39,493 nucleotides of DNA from positions 17,966 through 57,458 of the forward strand of contig NW_003101639.1 of assembly GCF_000003855.2 (NCBI RefSeq). Reading direction: 5' to 3'. The notes under the pieces are model-generated. The model searched no databases, had not been told where the DNA came from, and saw nothing but the letters and a program-made list of their open reading frames with translations. Position numbers and translations under genes: made by a program. Of this stretch, positions 1 through 9,821 are shown in pieces (position 1 is the stretch's first letter; each line of letters starts with the position of its first letter). Source of the stretch: Blastomyces gilchristii SLH14081 (lineage: Eukaryota; Ascomycota; Eurotiomycetes; Onygenales; Ajellomycetaceae).

Positions 1-24
1 ATATTTCAATGCACTCTCTCTTTC

Positions 25-55
25 ATTATTATTATTATCATTATTATTATCATCA
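25..55. repeat. (ATT)n simple repeat
   Basis: Imperfect trinucleotide run of ATT units with occasional C. It resembles the (TAT)n stretch at the 3' ends of LINE copies A and B, but no LINE 3' UTR adjoins it, so I call it only a microsatellite. The rest of 1-130 shows nothing else. Confidence 0.7.
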
Positions 56-130
56 CATGATATTATTAAATGATTTCAAAGTATTAGAATTATCTCAGCA
101 TGCTCAGCCTCTCTTCTTAATATTTTTAGA

Positions 131-192
131 TTAACGTGATTAACTAAACTTCTTTAGACTTCTACCAAGTCCTGCTAACTTCTGAATCAATA
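131..192 (+). repeat. AACTTCTG-type subterminal repeat cluster (outer left)
   Basis: Contains degenerate ACTTCT units and ends in the 15-mer AACTTCTGAATCAAT at 177-191. The exact inverse complement of this 15-mer lies at 32030-32044 inside a similar cluster. I infer a decayed terminal inverted repeat of an old DNA transposon. The exact terminus and target duplication are not resolved. 193-446 shows no recognisable gene. Confidence 0.4.
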
Positions 193-446
193 AGAGACTT
201 CACATGTACTCACAACCTAATATCTCATAGAGAGTCTGAGAAGAAATGGTTTTATTATGTGTGAAAAATCAACTTCACTTATACAAAATATTCAATTGAC
301 TTCAGAATTATACATCTACTCTAAATATCTGCCTGATCATTATCAAACTGATATTTTTTGAATTCTTAGTTATTCTGCTATCATCTCTGCTATTTTACAA
401 CTCACTATCTCTTCTCATCATATCATAATCATTGATAAAAGACAGC

Positions 447-762
447 ATGTCTTTTGAATCTCAAGACACTCAATGTCAGATGCACTTCAGTTAATATTCT
501 TCATCACTTAAAGATGAATCCTCTCTACAATCACTACAGTCTCTCAACAATGTAGATGATAAATATAACACATCAGACAGTGACTTAACAGAGCTTGAAT
601 CTATTGATACTTCTTCAGAATTTGAGATCACTGATACTGATATCAATACTCTGCAAGTTTATTCACAATTAAACTACTGTGATTCACAGCACCTGTCTAC
701 AATGTCTTATAACTGGTAGAAAAGATAATTGAAATTATCTTATATTGTCAGAATATTACAGT
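447..762 (+). pseudogene. unrecognised degraded gene, upstream part, split by LINE A
   Basis: From an ATG at 447 one frame runs to the LINE A insertion with only RIP-type stops (TAA, TAG in Gln/Trp-like positions). It encodes a Ser/Thr/Asp/Glu-rich, apparently disordered segment. If the 13-bp target duplication is counted once, the same frame resumes at 15342 and continues to about 15760, giving roughly 240 codons. I do not recognise the product. It lies just inside the left AACTTCTG cluster, so it may belong to an old DNA transposon rather than to the host. Confidence 0.4.
750..762. repeat. target-site duplication of LINE A, 3' side
   Basis: AGAATATTACAGT, repeated exactly at 15329-15341. 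The pair brackets LINE A (minus strand) and defines its ends. A 13-bp duplication is typical of target-primed insertion by non-LTR retrotransposons. Confidence 0.9.
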
Positions 763-1138
763 TATTATTATTATTATTCTTCAATTATAGATGTATGCAG
801 TCAGAGACTATGACATCTATCTGAGAACTTTTAGTTCTCAGGGTTTTTCCTATATCTGTAAAGTTAACTATTATACATTCATCAATTTCAGATATGCAAA
901 ATCAGAAAATTCCAGTTCAGAATACAAAAACTGTTTACAAATTACAGTGTTTTAACATCTTCTGATACTTTGAAATCATTTGACAATATCATGACAAAGG
1001 AAAAGAGAAAGAGAACACAGTCTTGAAGATAGACACATTAAATAGATAGATAGAAAGAAATTGAAAGAAAAAGATAAAGTAAAGAGAGACTGTAACAAAA
1101 CAAATTATTAAAAGATAGTGTATAGCTGTTTTAACAGA
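763..1138 (-). other. LINE A 3' UTR and (AAT)n tail
   Basis: About 375 bp between the ORF2 stop and the target duplication, strongly similar to 18409-18778 of copy B. On the sense strand it ends in an (AAT)n run (763-779 on the given strand) rather than poly(A), as it does in copy B. It contains a short hairpin, GAGAACTTTTAGTTCTC, present in both copies. Confidence 0.85.
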
Positions 1139-2894
1139 CTATATCTGATTGATTTCCCTCTCTTCATATTCAGATAATTCTGAATTTAGCCATTTTCTTG
1201 TAGCTGCTTGAGTTTCTGATAGAAAGTCTATTAAGTATTTAATTCCTGTCTCAGTTGAGAATAAGAATCTCATATTTAATTGATTTAGATCATACTTCTC
1301 TTTCAATCTGGCTCTGAGATTATTGTATAATGCACAGTGCATTACAATATACTCAGGATTCTCATTTACATTGCAAAATGAGCATTCTATTGAGTCAAAT
1401 CTATCATCAAATCTTTGTATATAAGATTTGAAATAGCCATGTCCTAGTTTCAGCTATATTATAGATAAGAATATTTTCTTTTTATATTTAATTAAACAAG
1501 ATTTTCACTTGGGTTTTGTTTCAAATCTTGAATAATGTATACTCTTCTTTTGTTTCTGCCAGCTTTCATTTCACTTGTCTAAACAAGATTCTTTTATTTT
1601 TCTCTTTATAAAAGACCAGGACATAATTTTTTGAATAGATCTGCTTAATTCTGCACTCTTTTTTACAGCTGAATCAGCCAATTCATTGCCATGAATATTT
1701 ATATGAGCAGGAACTTAGTGCAGATGAATTATCAGCTTTGATATTCTTCTCTTTTGAATTTTTAAAACAGAGTTTAAGATCAGTTCAAGATTCATTTGAT
1801 CATTATGAATCTGACTATTTCTAAGTCTTTTTAAAGCAGCTTGACTATCAGAGAATATTCATATCTCTTTCAAACTATTTTCTCTTTTATGAGATTTTAT
1901 TTCTATGAGTTTGAAAGCTTTCACTGTTGTAAATAGTTCAGTATCAAAGACTTCAGATTCACAGTCTAGATTTCAGAAATCTGAGATAAAATTGATATTA
2001 TCTTCAGTATAAGCAATGCCTGTGTCTAATCTATTCAGGTTCTTATTTTTGAAGTCATCTGAATAAATCAGAATGAAGTCTTTTATATTGATTGTAGAAA
2101 TCCTCTTCAAATGCTGTTTATATTCTTTCTCTTTTGATAGTTCACTTATTTATAAGTCTATAAGAGATTCAAGCTTTTCTCTTCAGAGAGATAACTTCTC
2201 ATGATTCACTTTTTCAATATTTAAAGAAGAAAATTGATTTTTAATCAGAGAGTATAGTCTGTACAGTTGAGAAGACATTTTCTTTGAAGAATTATTTTCA
2301 TTTCAATCAAGAAATCTATTTCAATCCAGTTCATTTCCAGAGTTAATTAATGGAAATGAAGAAGAGACTCTTTCTCTGATTATATGATTTGAGCTCATCT
2401 TTATAACTCTCAGCACATAGTTCATACAGGCCTTTTCAAATCTAATAGTAGAAGGAGGAATTGAAGCTTCAATTTTCATTGCTTTAATAGAAGATGATTT
2501 GAATGCTTCTAGAATTCTTCTCAAGGCTCTGTTTTACAGACTTTGAAAGAGTTCAGTGAAATTCTCTTGATTATTTCATCAAAGTTGAACTTCATAATCA
2601 GCTACTGATGTAATACAGGCTACATATAACTGTCTCATAGCCTGGAAGAATAGACCTCTCTCTGTATTTGATAGTCTGATTATGTTGTTCAATAGCCTTT
2701 CTGCCTTGACAGTTCTTTGTTGAATGTGATATTTAAAATTCAACTTGGAGTTTAATCATTCTCCTAATCATTTGACATTTACACTGGGTTTAATCTCTCT
2801 ATTCAAAAGAGTTAGAGATAGTTCTTTCTCATTGAATCTAGAAAAGAAATGAATTAACTCAGTTTTATTCATATCAAATTGAATTTGATTGATA
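1139..2894 (-). pseudogene. LINE A ORF2, C-terminal part (RT thumb, RNase H, CCHC)
   Basis: The 3' part of ORF2 after the gypsy insertion. Read through stops it covers the RT region just downstream of the catalytic motif, then an RNase H domain, then a C-terminal Cys-rich motif of the form Cx2C...H...C, a hallmark of Tad1/I-type ORF2 ends. The final open stretch (1139-1342) ends at the natural stop TAG, conserved in copy B. Joined to 9822-12025 with TGATA counted once, ORF2 is 3960 nt, an exact multiple of three. Only stops and missense changes, not net frameshifts, inactivate it. Confidence 0.85.
2890..2894. repeat. gypsy target-site duplication, left (TGATA)
   Basis: TGATA directly before the 5' LTR, repeated at 9817-9821. 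The uninterrupted site is seen in LINE B near 20530, where it occurs once. Five bp is usual for Ty3/gypsy integrases. Confidence 0.9.
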
Positions 2895-3152
2895 TGTAAG
2901 AAATCCTGCTTCTCGCGAATTCTTTACCTCTATTCCTATCTCTCGCGTAACCAATAGGGCTAGCGGCCCTTGGCTACACACAACTATATAGACTGGAGTT
3001 CATGAATACTATTCATAACTCAGCTTGAATGCTATTATATATTTGATCTCTACATTTTATCTTTCTACTGTGAATACTTCTAGTAGTTAACAGTATATAT
3101 CACATCAAGCTGCAAACACCTGAATAATCATCTGTGAGCACTTATTCTTATA
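2895..3152 (+). repeat. gypsy 5' LTR
   Basis: 258 bp, the same length as the 3' LTR. By hand alignment about 32 positions differ between the LTRs and every one is a transition, so LTR divergence reflects RIP and cannot date insertion. The terminal CA has become TA. No clear tRNA primer-binding site can be recognised directly after it, which may reflect mutation. Confidence 0.93.
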
Positions 3153-3249
3153 TTTCAAGCTCAGTCAGTCAGCAATCATCTATTATAACTGAAAGAACTA
3201 GAAACTTATATACTTCAATCTCTGAGAACTCTACTATAGATACTCAGAA

Positions 3250-4320
3250 GCAGTTATCTGAATCATGAATAACTCTTATAAAAGAAGTCTCAGAGAACTT
3301 ATCAATCACTCACAGAACATCATTCTCTGCATCTGTGACAGAGAAACTCTCTGAACTCATAAATAAATCAATCTCAGTGAAGAACATTCTTGAGTATCTT
3401 CTACAGAATTAAGCTATTTTTCTATAAGAAATACTTACTGTCTGTAAACACTCTTGAACTGAGTCTCTAGACATGATCTTTGAAGACATCTACAAACTGA
3501 AAAGAAACTTTCTTAAGTTATAATCACTTAAGATCACTTATCAAATCACAATCTATAAAAGCTTTTATGAGTTTATATTTGAAATTGACTTGTAAGTCTG
3601 ACTGTGTGATATGAAAGATAAAGAAGCTATCATCTATACAATGACAGATCTCTATTACACTGAAGTCAAGAACTGACTGAATTATCTAGAGAATGATTAT
3701 AAGAGATCTCACTGATCTGTTCTCAAGATCTATCTAGAGAACAAGTTGAGAGACTCTGTGAGCTGAACAGAGAACATCTGAACTGTGATCATTAATATTA
3801 GAAAAAGAGATGAGAAATCTGATAAAGACTACTCACAGTGCTTCATGAAATTATAATGAAAATTAAGATCTGTGAAAACAGGGCTCTGAAACAAGACCTG
3901 AATAATGATATTTATAAAGAGACTGAATAAAGATATGTAGAACAAGCTCATTGAGTAAGACTCTAAGTTCTTGATTCTGAAGAAGCTGATGACTCTTATT
4001 CACTGCTTACAGATTACTGTAAGAGTCACAGATCTGTGAAGAGTGAATCACTGATCAGTTCTGCAAGAATCAGAACAACAGAGAACAGATTTGTTAGAAA
4101 AAGATAATAAGATATAGAGAGATTCATATCTGACTACTAAGCAGAGAGAGAGAGCTTTACAAGCTTCTGTGAACAGAGTGTATAATAGAGAGATTAAGAA
4201 AAAGAGACTCTGCTTCATCTGTTCTAAATCAGAATATCTTCATACAAACTGTTCAGATAAATTAAAATAGAAATTTGAGAAGTTACAGACAGAGTCAGCA
4301 ACAGTCTTCTTAAAAGTCTT
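3250..4320 (+). pseudogene. gag: gypsy gag remnant with zinc knuckle
   Basis: Gag-like frames with many stops. The clearest element is a nucleic-acid-binding knuckle at 4211-4252, Cys-Phe-Ile-Cys...Tyr...His...Cys. The expected CX2CX4HX4C has Tyr (TAT) at the His position, consistent with CAT/CAC to TAT. A capsid-like helical region precedes it at about 3470-4100. Gag would form the virus-like particle and package the RNA. No protease active site could be identified with confidence between here and RT. Confidence 0.7.
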
Positions 4321-4869
4321 GAAGCTGACATCTGAATCTGTTACTTCTCTGATGAAAATACTTACTTACAGAGAGAGACTGCACTGCAGTACTGCTGCTC
4401 TATAAGTATGAAAAGTATTGATAAACTCAGAATCTCAGGTCACTGTAGTGTCTCTAAAGCTCACAGAGTGAATAAACTGAAAGATGAAAACTGAGAATCT
4501 GCTCTTATAACAAGCAGAATGTGAGAACTCAGATCTAAGAGTTAAGAGACTTATAAGAGTCATCTTTGAATTACAAGATCTCTCTGAAATCTGGAGAAGA
4601 TTTACAGAAACTGTGATCATCACAGACATTACAGATGACATGTACTTAAGACTTACATAGCTTTAAAGACACAATTCACACATAGCTGTCTGTGAGTCAG
4701 ATTTATACTTCTAATCAGTGTTAATAGACTTACTTACAGAGATAGAATCAGTTGATGCTGTAGAGTTAATTAGAGAAGATAAGTTTATCTATATAATGAC
4801 TTTATAAGTGTCTGAGAATCTCACAGTCATGAAAACTGAGCTTTAAATACTAGAGAAATATCAAGATCT

Positions 4870-5560
4870 TACAGAGATATTCAGCTTAGTAAAGACAGAT
4901 GAGCTTTCTTCTCACTGTAAGAAGAATCTGATAATAAATTTAATAGAAGAATAGAAATTCTTCTGAGAATCAATCTATAAGCTCTCTTATTATAAGACAG
5001 AGGTCTTGTGAGTCTATATGAAGAAGAATCTGAAGAATGACTTTATCTGATCTTCACAGATCTTCACAGAAGCCTCTGTGATATTCATGAAAAAGAAGAA
5101 TAAAGATCTTCAGATTGTGTGTAGACTATTATAATCTGAACTTCAAGATAATAAAGAGTCACTATTCTCTATCTCTGATTGAGAATATAATTAATTATCT
5201 CACAGAAGCTGTTATATTCATACAACTGAATGTGATCAATGTATATACACAGCTGTGAATACAGTCTGAGAATGAATAAAAGACTGTCTTTAGAACTGCA
5301 CTGAGATTATTTGAATATCTAGTGATGTCTTTTAATCTGACTAATATCTTCATAACATTTCAGTCTTTCATTAATAAAACACTTCATGTATATCTAAATA
5401 TCTTTGTGATAATATATCTGAATAATGTGATGATATACTTTATGAAGAAGAAAGAACACACTGAGCATGTGTGAAGTGTGTTAAAGATCTTAGATAAGAC
5501 AGAACTGTATATTAAGCTTACAAAGTATAACTTCAGTATCTATCAGATTAATTTTCTAGA
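4870..5560 (+). pseudogene. pol: gypsy pol: reverse transcriptase domain
   Basis: Conserved RT blocks are readable through stops: the LPPH-like entry (as SSHCKKNL) near 4910, a VKKK-like block near 5085, CVDYY at 5118, motif A as IQLNVINVY, then YLNN at 5415-5426, followed by the connection to FLSFMNFYRQF. The family needs Asp in motif A (LD) and two in YLDD. All three are Asn here, each a GAT/GAC to AAT/AAC transition. A single-base frameshift lies near 5117. Catalytically dead. Confidence 0.88.
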
Positions 5561-5599
5561 ATATATAATTATCACAGATAATATTCAGATGAAATCTTC

Positions 5600-6350
5600 A
5601 TAGATTGAGACTATTCTATTATAATCAGAGTTAACTAGTATTTATAAGATTCAGATCTTTCTGAGCTTTATGAATTTCTATAGACAGTTTATCTTTGTAT
5701 TCATGAGAATCTTCTTGACTCTTACAGACATACTGAAGAGTGAAAATAAGAAGAAGTTATTCTATAAATAGAGAATGAAAAGATTGTTAAGAAGAAAGAA
5801 CTGTAAGAACTTTCTTATTTCAGAAGCTTATAAGGTCTTTGTAAGATTGAAACAGATATTCATAGACACAGTGATACTGTTCTACTTTAATCTCTTACTT
5901 TTAATCAGATTGAAGACAGATGTCTTCTTCTTTACAATTTCAGAAATAGTCTTATAACTACAGTTAAATGAGAACTGAGTTTTAATGATCTTTTTCTCAT
6001 GAAAGATGCAATCTACAGAGATCAACTATGACATTCATGATCAGAAGCTTCTCATAATAGTGAAATTCTTTCATCACTGATATCACTACTTTGAGAGTCT
6101 TATGACAGTGATTACTGTTAGAACTGATTATAACAGCTTATAACAGTTTACTTCAATTAAGAAACTCTCACAGCAGCAGGTTTACTGAGCTCAGAGACTG
6201 AGTGAGTTCTGATTCAAGATAGAATATATCAAGAAAACTAAGAACTCAGTGAATGAATTCTCTCACAGATCAGACTATGTTAAGAAGGCTAAGATGATAG
6301 ATACAGAGAGACTAGAGAAGAGAGAAAAGCTTTATAAAATGCTCAGACTG
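5600..6350 (+). pseudogene. pol: gypsy pol: RT-RNase H connection and RNase H
   Basis: Continues the RT frame. The connection holds an FYRQFI-like block. RNase H is recognised by LKTD near 5920 (expected TDAS), STEINYDIHDQKLL near 6015-6055, and VRTDYNSL near 6118. Then follows AQRLSEFxFKIEYIKKTKNSVNEFSHR, a typical chromovirus junction (usually GxxNxxAD/EFLSRR). An open piece of 60 codons (5775-5957) is part of this frame. Several Gly and Trp codons are lost. Confidence 0.82.
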
Positions 6351-6699
6351 AGTGTTACAAAGAGATTGACTGAAGAGTCTCTCAATCTCTTATAAGAGAA
6401 GAGAGAAGAGAGAGAAAAGAAGTCTACATAACTACTCTCTATAACACTGAGAGTTAACACTCTGAGAATCTCTATGAGAATTCTTGAAGAGAATATCTAT
6501 AATCTGAAGAATTTGCAGACTTTGAGAAGCACTGTGAAAGACCTGATATAAGAAGAAACAGAGTATAAGTCTTTGTAAGATCTTCTATTCAGATTGTCTG
6601 AACTACAACTGAAGAATGAATATACTCAGTATATTCAGAAACCGCTTACAGCAGGGATCAACTCTGTAGAAATAAAGAATTGAAGAGACTTAAATACTC

Positions 6700-7760
6700 T
6701 CTTATAAAGAGAGAGCTGAATTTATGTGCCTGTAAATGAGTTTCTATACATAGAACTTATTAAAAGGTATCATGACTCTTCTCTAGCAGATCATTTTATA
6801 GATACTAGAACTCATGAGTTATTTATAAGAAAATACTTCTGACTGAAGATATGAGAACTTATGAAGAAGATAGTGAATTCTTATACTGTTTATCAGGATT
6901 TGTGAGTAGTATAGTTCAGATCATATGAAGAACTTACTTCTCTATTCATCTTATAGAAACCTTGAGAACAGCTAGAAATGAATGTCTCTATAAGTCTCTC
7001 TGAAAGCAAGGACATATATGATGCCTGCTTTGACAGTGTGCTGATGATAGTGAATTACTTTATTAAGATAACACACTTTATATTCATCTATAAGAACTTG
7101 AAGTCAAAGAATTTAACTTATATCTTTATCTGCAATGTGATTCAGTTGTATGAATTATCTGTAAACATTATCTCAGACAGAGAATTAATCTTTATAGAAG
7201 AGTTCTGATCTGATCTGATGACTATACTGAAGATCTCATAAGATCTAAGCACAGCTTTTCATCAACAGATAGATGATCAGATAGAATATCTAATGAGTAT
7301 ATTGAAACAGTATCTGCAGTGCTTTGTTAATTACAATCAGAATGACTGAGTGCATTGATTATCACTTACAGAGTGTATATATAATAACTCAAAGTATGTT
7401 AGCACAGATAAAACTCTCTTTGAGATGCTTACTGAGACTTATTCACAGATGATCTTGATGAACTTATGAGAGTATACTATAGAGTGTGATGATGCCTGTG
7501 AACAGACTGAGAGAATTCAGAAGATCTGGGAGAAAGCCTGTGAATTCTTGAGAAAGGCTCAAGAGTATCAGAAGAGAGACTATGACTTTAAGCATATTAT
7601 GAAGAGTTTCAAGAAAGATGATAGAGTCTGACTGAGTCTAGAAAACATTATTATGCAGAGATCTAGTAAGAAGCTGAATCTCTTACAGACAGAGTCTTAT
7701 AAGATTATGAAGAAAGTTAGCTTACAGTTCTATAGATTAAAACTGTCATCTGAGTTGTAG
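6700..7760 (+). pseudogene. pol: gypsy pol: integrase (zinc-binding region and core)
   Basis: The N-terminal zinc region shows YHDSSLADHF (His) and a second His, but the expected Cys-x2-Cys is NSYTVYQ, with both Cys changed to Tyr (TGT/TGC to TAT/TAC). The core begins at the open stretch 6978-7208. The usual MDF with the first catalytic Asp reads MNV (Asp to Asn), ISDRE retains the second Asp, and FHQQIDDQIEYL retains the Glu. Trp codons are TGA. Integrase joins the cDNA to the target. This copy is inactive. Confidence 0.88.
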
Positions 7761-7854
7761 ATATACAATGTTTTTCATATCTCTTTACTTCATGAATATA
7801 AGAAATTCTCAGAAGAGAACTCTGTGACTCATTACTCTGTTTACAAAGTACTAG

Positions 7855-8035
7855 AGAATGAAAGAGAATATCAGATCAAAGAAATTATTGACTCAGAGAA
7901 GTGAGATTACAAGCTCTGATTCAAGGTTCAGTAATAAGAGTATTCTGACAAGATGAATGAGTTCACTTGAGAATCATTCAGACAGATAAGACATCTGCAG
8001 AAGCTGAGACATGACTTTCATGCTGTGAATTCTGA
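7855..8035 (+). pseudogene. pol: gypsy integrase C-terminal chromodomain
   Basis: Read through stops: EYQIKEIIDSEK, then YKLxFKVQ followed by stops where a WEGY-type sequence is expected, then EYSDKMNEFTxESFRQIRHLQKL. This matches the Chromo pattern (EVEEIL, YLVKWxGY, NTWEPxxNL). Such a domain at the integrase end defines chromoviruses and in known cases directs integration to heterochromatin. That fits the nested, AT-rich setting, although the connection is inference. Confidence 0.85.
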
Positions 8036-8144
8036 TAAGTCAGAATAATGCAGTCTTTACTAAGAACCTGATTGTGACAAAGACATTAACACTGTCATTT
8101 GCAAGCCCTAGTCTATAAGATGATGAGTTTCTACTGAGATGAAC

Positions 8145-8460
8145 AGTTCGCGGCATATGCAAGAAAAGAAGAAATCATGCTCTTATTAAAGCTAAAAAAC
8201 AAGAAAACAATTGAGATGCAGAGAGAGGGCTCATCTGCCCAGGTCAACTCTTATCATGAATTCATGGCATTTGCATTGCCTTGATTACCCGGATTTTGCA
8301 GGTACCCGGGGACTCATCTCCCATTGACAATGGGATTGTGGAAATGCGCCCCGGCGCGAGGACCATTGATAGGGAATCTAGGCATATTCACATATGCCTG
8401 GTCAGAGATTATGCAGGCAGGGAGGGGGTGATCATAGGCTCACAGAGCTGCAGGAGACAC
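8145..8460. other. GC-rich, RIP-sparing island with serial hairpins
   Basis: An abrupt change of composition inside the gypsy 3' region. CC, GG and CG, nearly absent on both sides, are common here, and 8281-8460 is about half G+C. It holds perfect short inverted repeats at 8319-8335 (8-bp arms), 8346-8357 (5-bp arms) and 8380-8399 (8-bp arms). An open frame of 60 codons here has no ATG and resembles nothing I know. It could be single-copy sequence captured by the element or inserted after RIP. Confidence 0.6.
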
Positions 8461-8463
8461 TGA

Positions 8464-9543
8464 CAACACTGAGAGCTTTATAAGAACTGTCAGCTAGAAT
8501 CTGTAAGAAATTACTTATAAGAAGACTTACAGCAAAGAGAGAGACTGCACTGCTTGAAGTCAGAAACTGGTCTGAAGAAGGCATGAGGTTGGCTGCTGGC
8601 CTGAAGATCAGATGCAGTGGTAAGGCTGAGAGAGATGAAGATACAGTTGTGAGCAGCAGTGTCTCTACTCTATCAGTCAGTAAAAAGTGATCAGAGAAGT
8701 TACAGAGATATTCACAAGAAGCTCAGTAGTAGTCAGACATTGTTCACAAAGATATTGAAATTAAAAAAATTTTTTATTCTTGAGAAGTTCTTGAATCAAT
8801 ACACAGATATTGTCAGAAATACTCTCTCTCTATTATCTAAATAAAAACACTTCATAGATGAATAAGAATACTCACAGTTTATAAGAATAAGAGCTGTTAT
8901 AGAAAAAGAAAAAAGAAGATAAGATTTCACAGATAGATCTGAAATATTTATACTACTTTAAAGAGATTTGTTTACACTGTGAATAATTCTGCAGAATAGT
9001 TAGATCACTCTAGTAAATAAGAGTAATTATAAATTGCAGATCTGAATCTTTCTATATAATTATAAAAAGTGATTACAGACTGCAGATATTTTAATTCTAC
9101 AATTCTACAGAGTTAATAAAAGAATGAAAAATTCCTCATAATTCTACAGTATCAAAGAATAATAATTTATAAGAATGAGTAAAAGATCAACTTATGAATA
9201 CTTCTCTTTAATAAGAGTAATCTCACAGAGAGTAATTCATCTGTAAGATAGATCTGTATAATAATTATATAAGAATCTTGTAAAAATAATTAAGAGTCAA
9301 CTGAAACTCTTTTATATAAAAGATATGAGATGAATCTGTATGATAGTCAGAGAAGAATCTGTAGATTATAAAGAATCTCATAGAATAAGAAACTGAGTGA
9401 CAGACTCTTTTCTCTTTATAGTAATAAGAGATTTTTTCTCACTGAGATTTTTTATAGATATGAAGAATTTTTAGTGAGTATCACTGCAGTGCTGAGCTGA
9501 TTCTATGAAGTCACTCAGTGAAAGGCTTCACAGACAAAGTCTT
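8464..9543 (+). other. gypsy 3' non-coding region
   Basis: About 1.1 kb of AT-rich sequence between the GC island and the polypurine tract. No conserved protein domain is visible. A 61-codon frame at 8659-8844 is unremarkable. A long 3' untranslated region is plausible for this element. Confidence 0.5.
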
Positions 9544-9558
9544 AGAGAGAGAGAAGTA
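9544..9558 (+). promoter_or_regulatory. polypurine tract of gypsy element
   Basis: A run AGAGAGAGAGAAG followed by TA directly precedes the 3' LTR, where the plus-strand primer for reverse transcription is expected. Purine runs are common in this mutated DNA, so position is the main support. Confidence 0.6.
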
Positions 9559-9816
9559 TGTAAGAAATCTTACTTCTTATAGATTCTTTATCTCTATTTC
9601 TATCTCTTATATAATCAATAAAGCTAGCAGCCCTTGACTACACACAACTATATAGACTGAAGTTTATGAATACTATTCATAACTCAGCTTGAATACTATT
9701 ATACATTTGATCTCTATATTTTATCTTTCTATCATGAATACTTCTAGTAGTTAACAGTATATATCACGCCAAGCTGCAAACACCTGAATAATCGCCTGTG
9801 AGTACTTATTCTTACA
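9559..9816 (+). repeat. gypsy 3' LTR
   Basis: 258 bp, starting TGTAAGAA and ending TTCTTACA. Its first third is more mutated than in the 5' LTR (CTCGCG is TTATA-like here), whereas CACGCC and AATCGCC near its end are less mutated. The two copies were therefore hit independently. Confidence 0.93.
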
Positions 9817-9821
9817 TGATA
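9817..9821. repeat. gypsy target-site duplication, right (TGATA)
   Basis: Second copy of TGATA, after which LINE A ORF2 resumes in the correct frame. Confidence 0.9.

Larger units (their letters stand above)
2895..9816 (+). mobile_element. Ty3/gypsy chromovirus LTR retrotransposon, full length, RIP-inactivated
   Basis: 6922 bp with two 258-bp LTRs that begin TGTAAGAA and end TTCTTACA (TTCTTATA in the 5' copy), flanked by TGATA. Internal order is gag (zinc knuckle), RT, RNase H, integrase (zinc-binding region then core) and chromodomain, the order of fungal chromoviruses. It is nested in LINE A with the opposite orientation. Catalytic residues have been lost in RT and integrase, so it cannot move on its own. 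Confidence 0.93.

Noticed and set aside
4435..4641. Minus-strand 68-codon frame inside the gypsy element
   Set aside because: Opposite strand to gag-pol, no domain, made possible by loss of CC/CG; a shadow.
8281..8463. 60-codon frame in the gypsy GC island as a captured gene
   Set aside because: No ATG start, no recognisable domain, and the hairpins explain the sequence as well.
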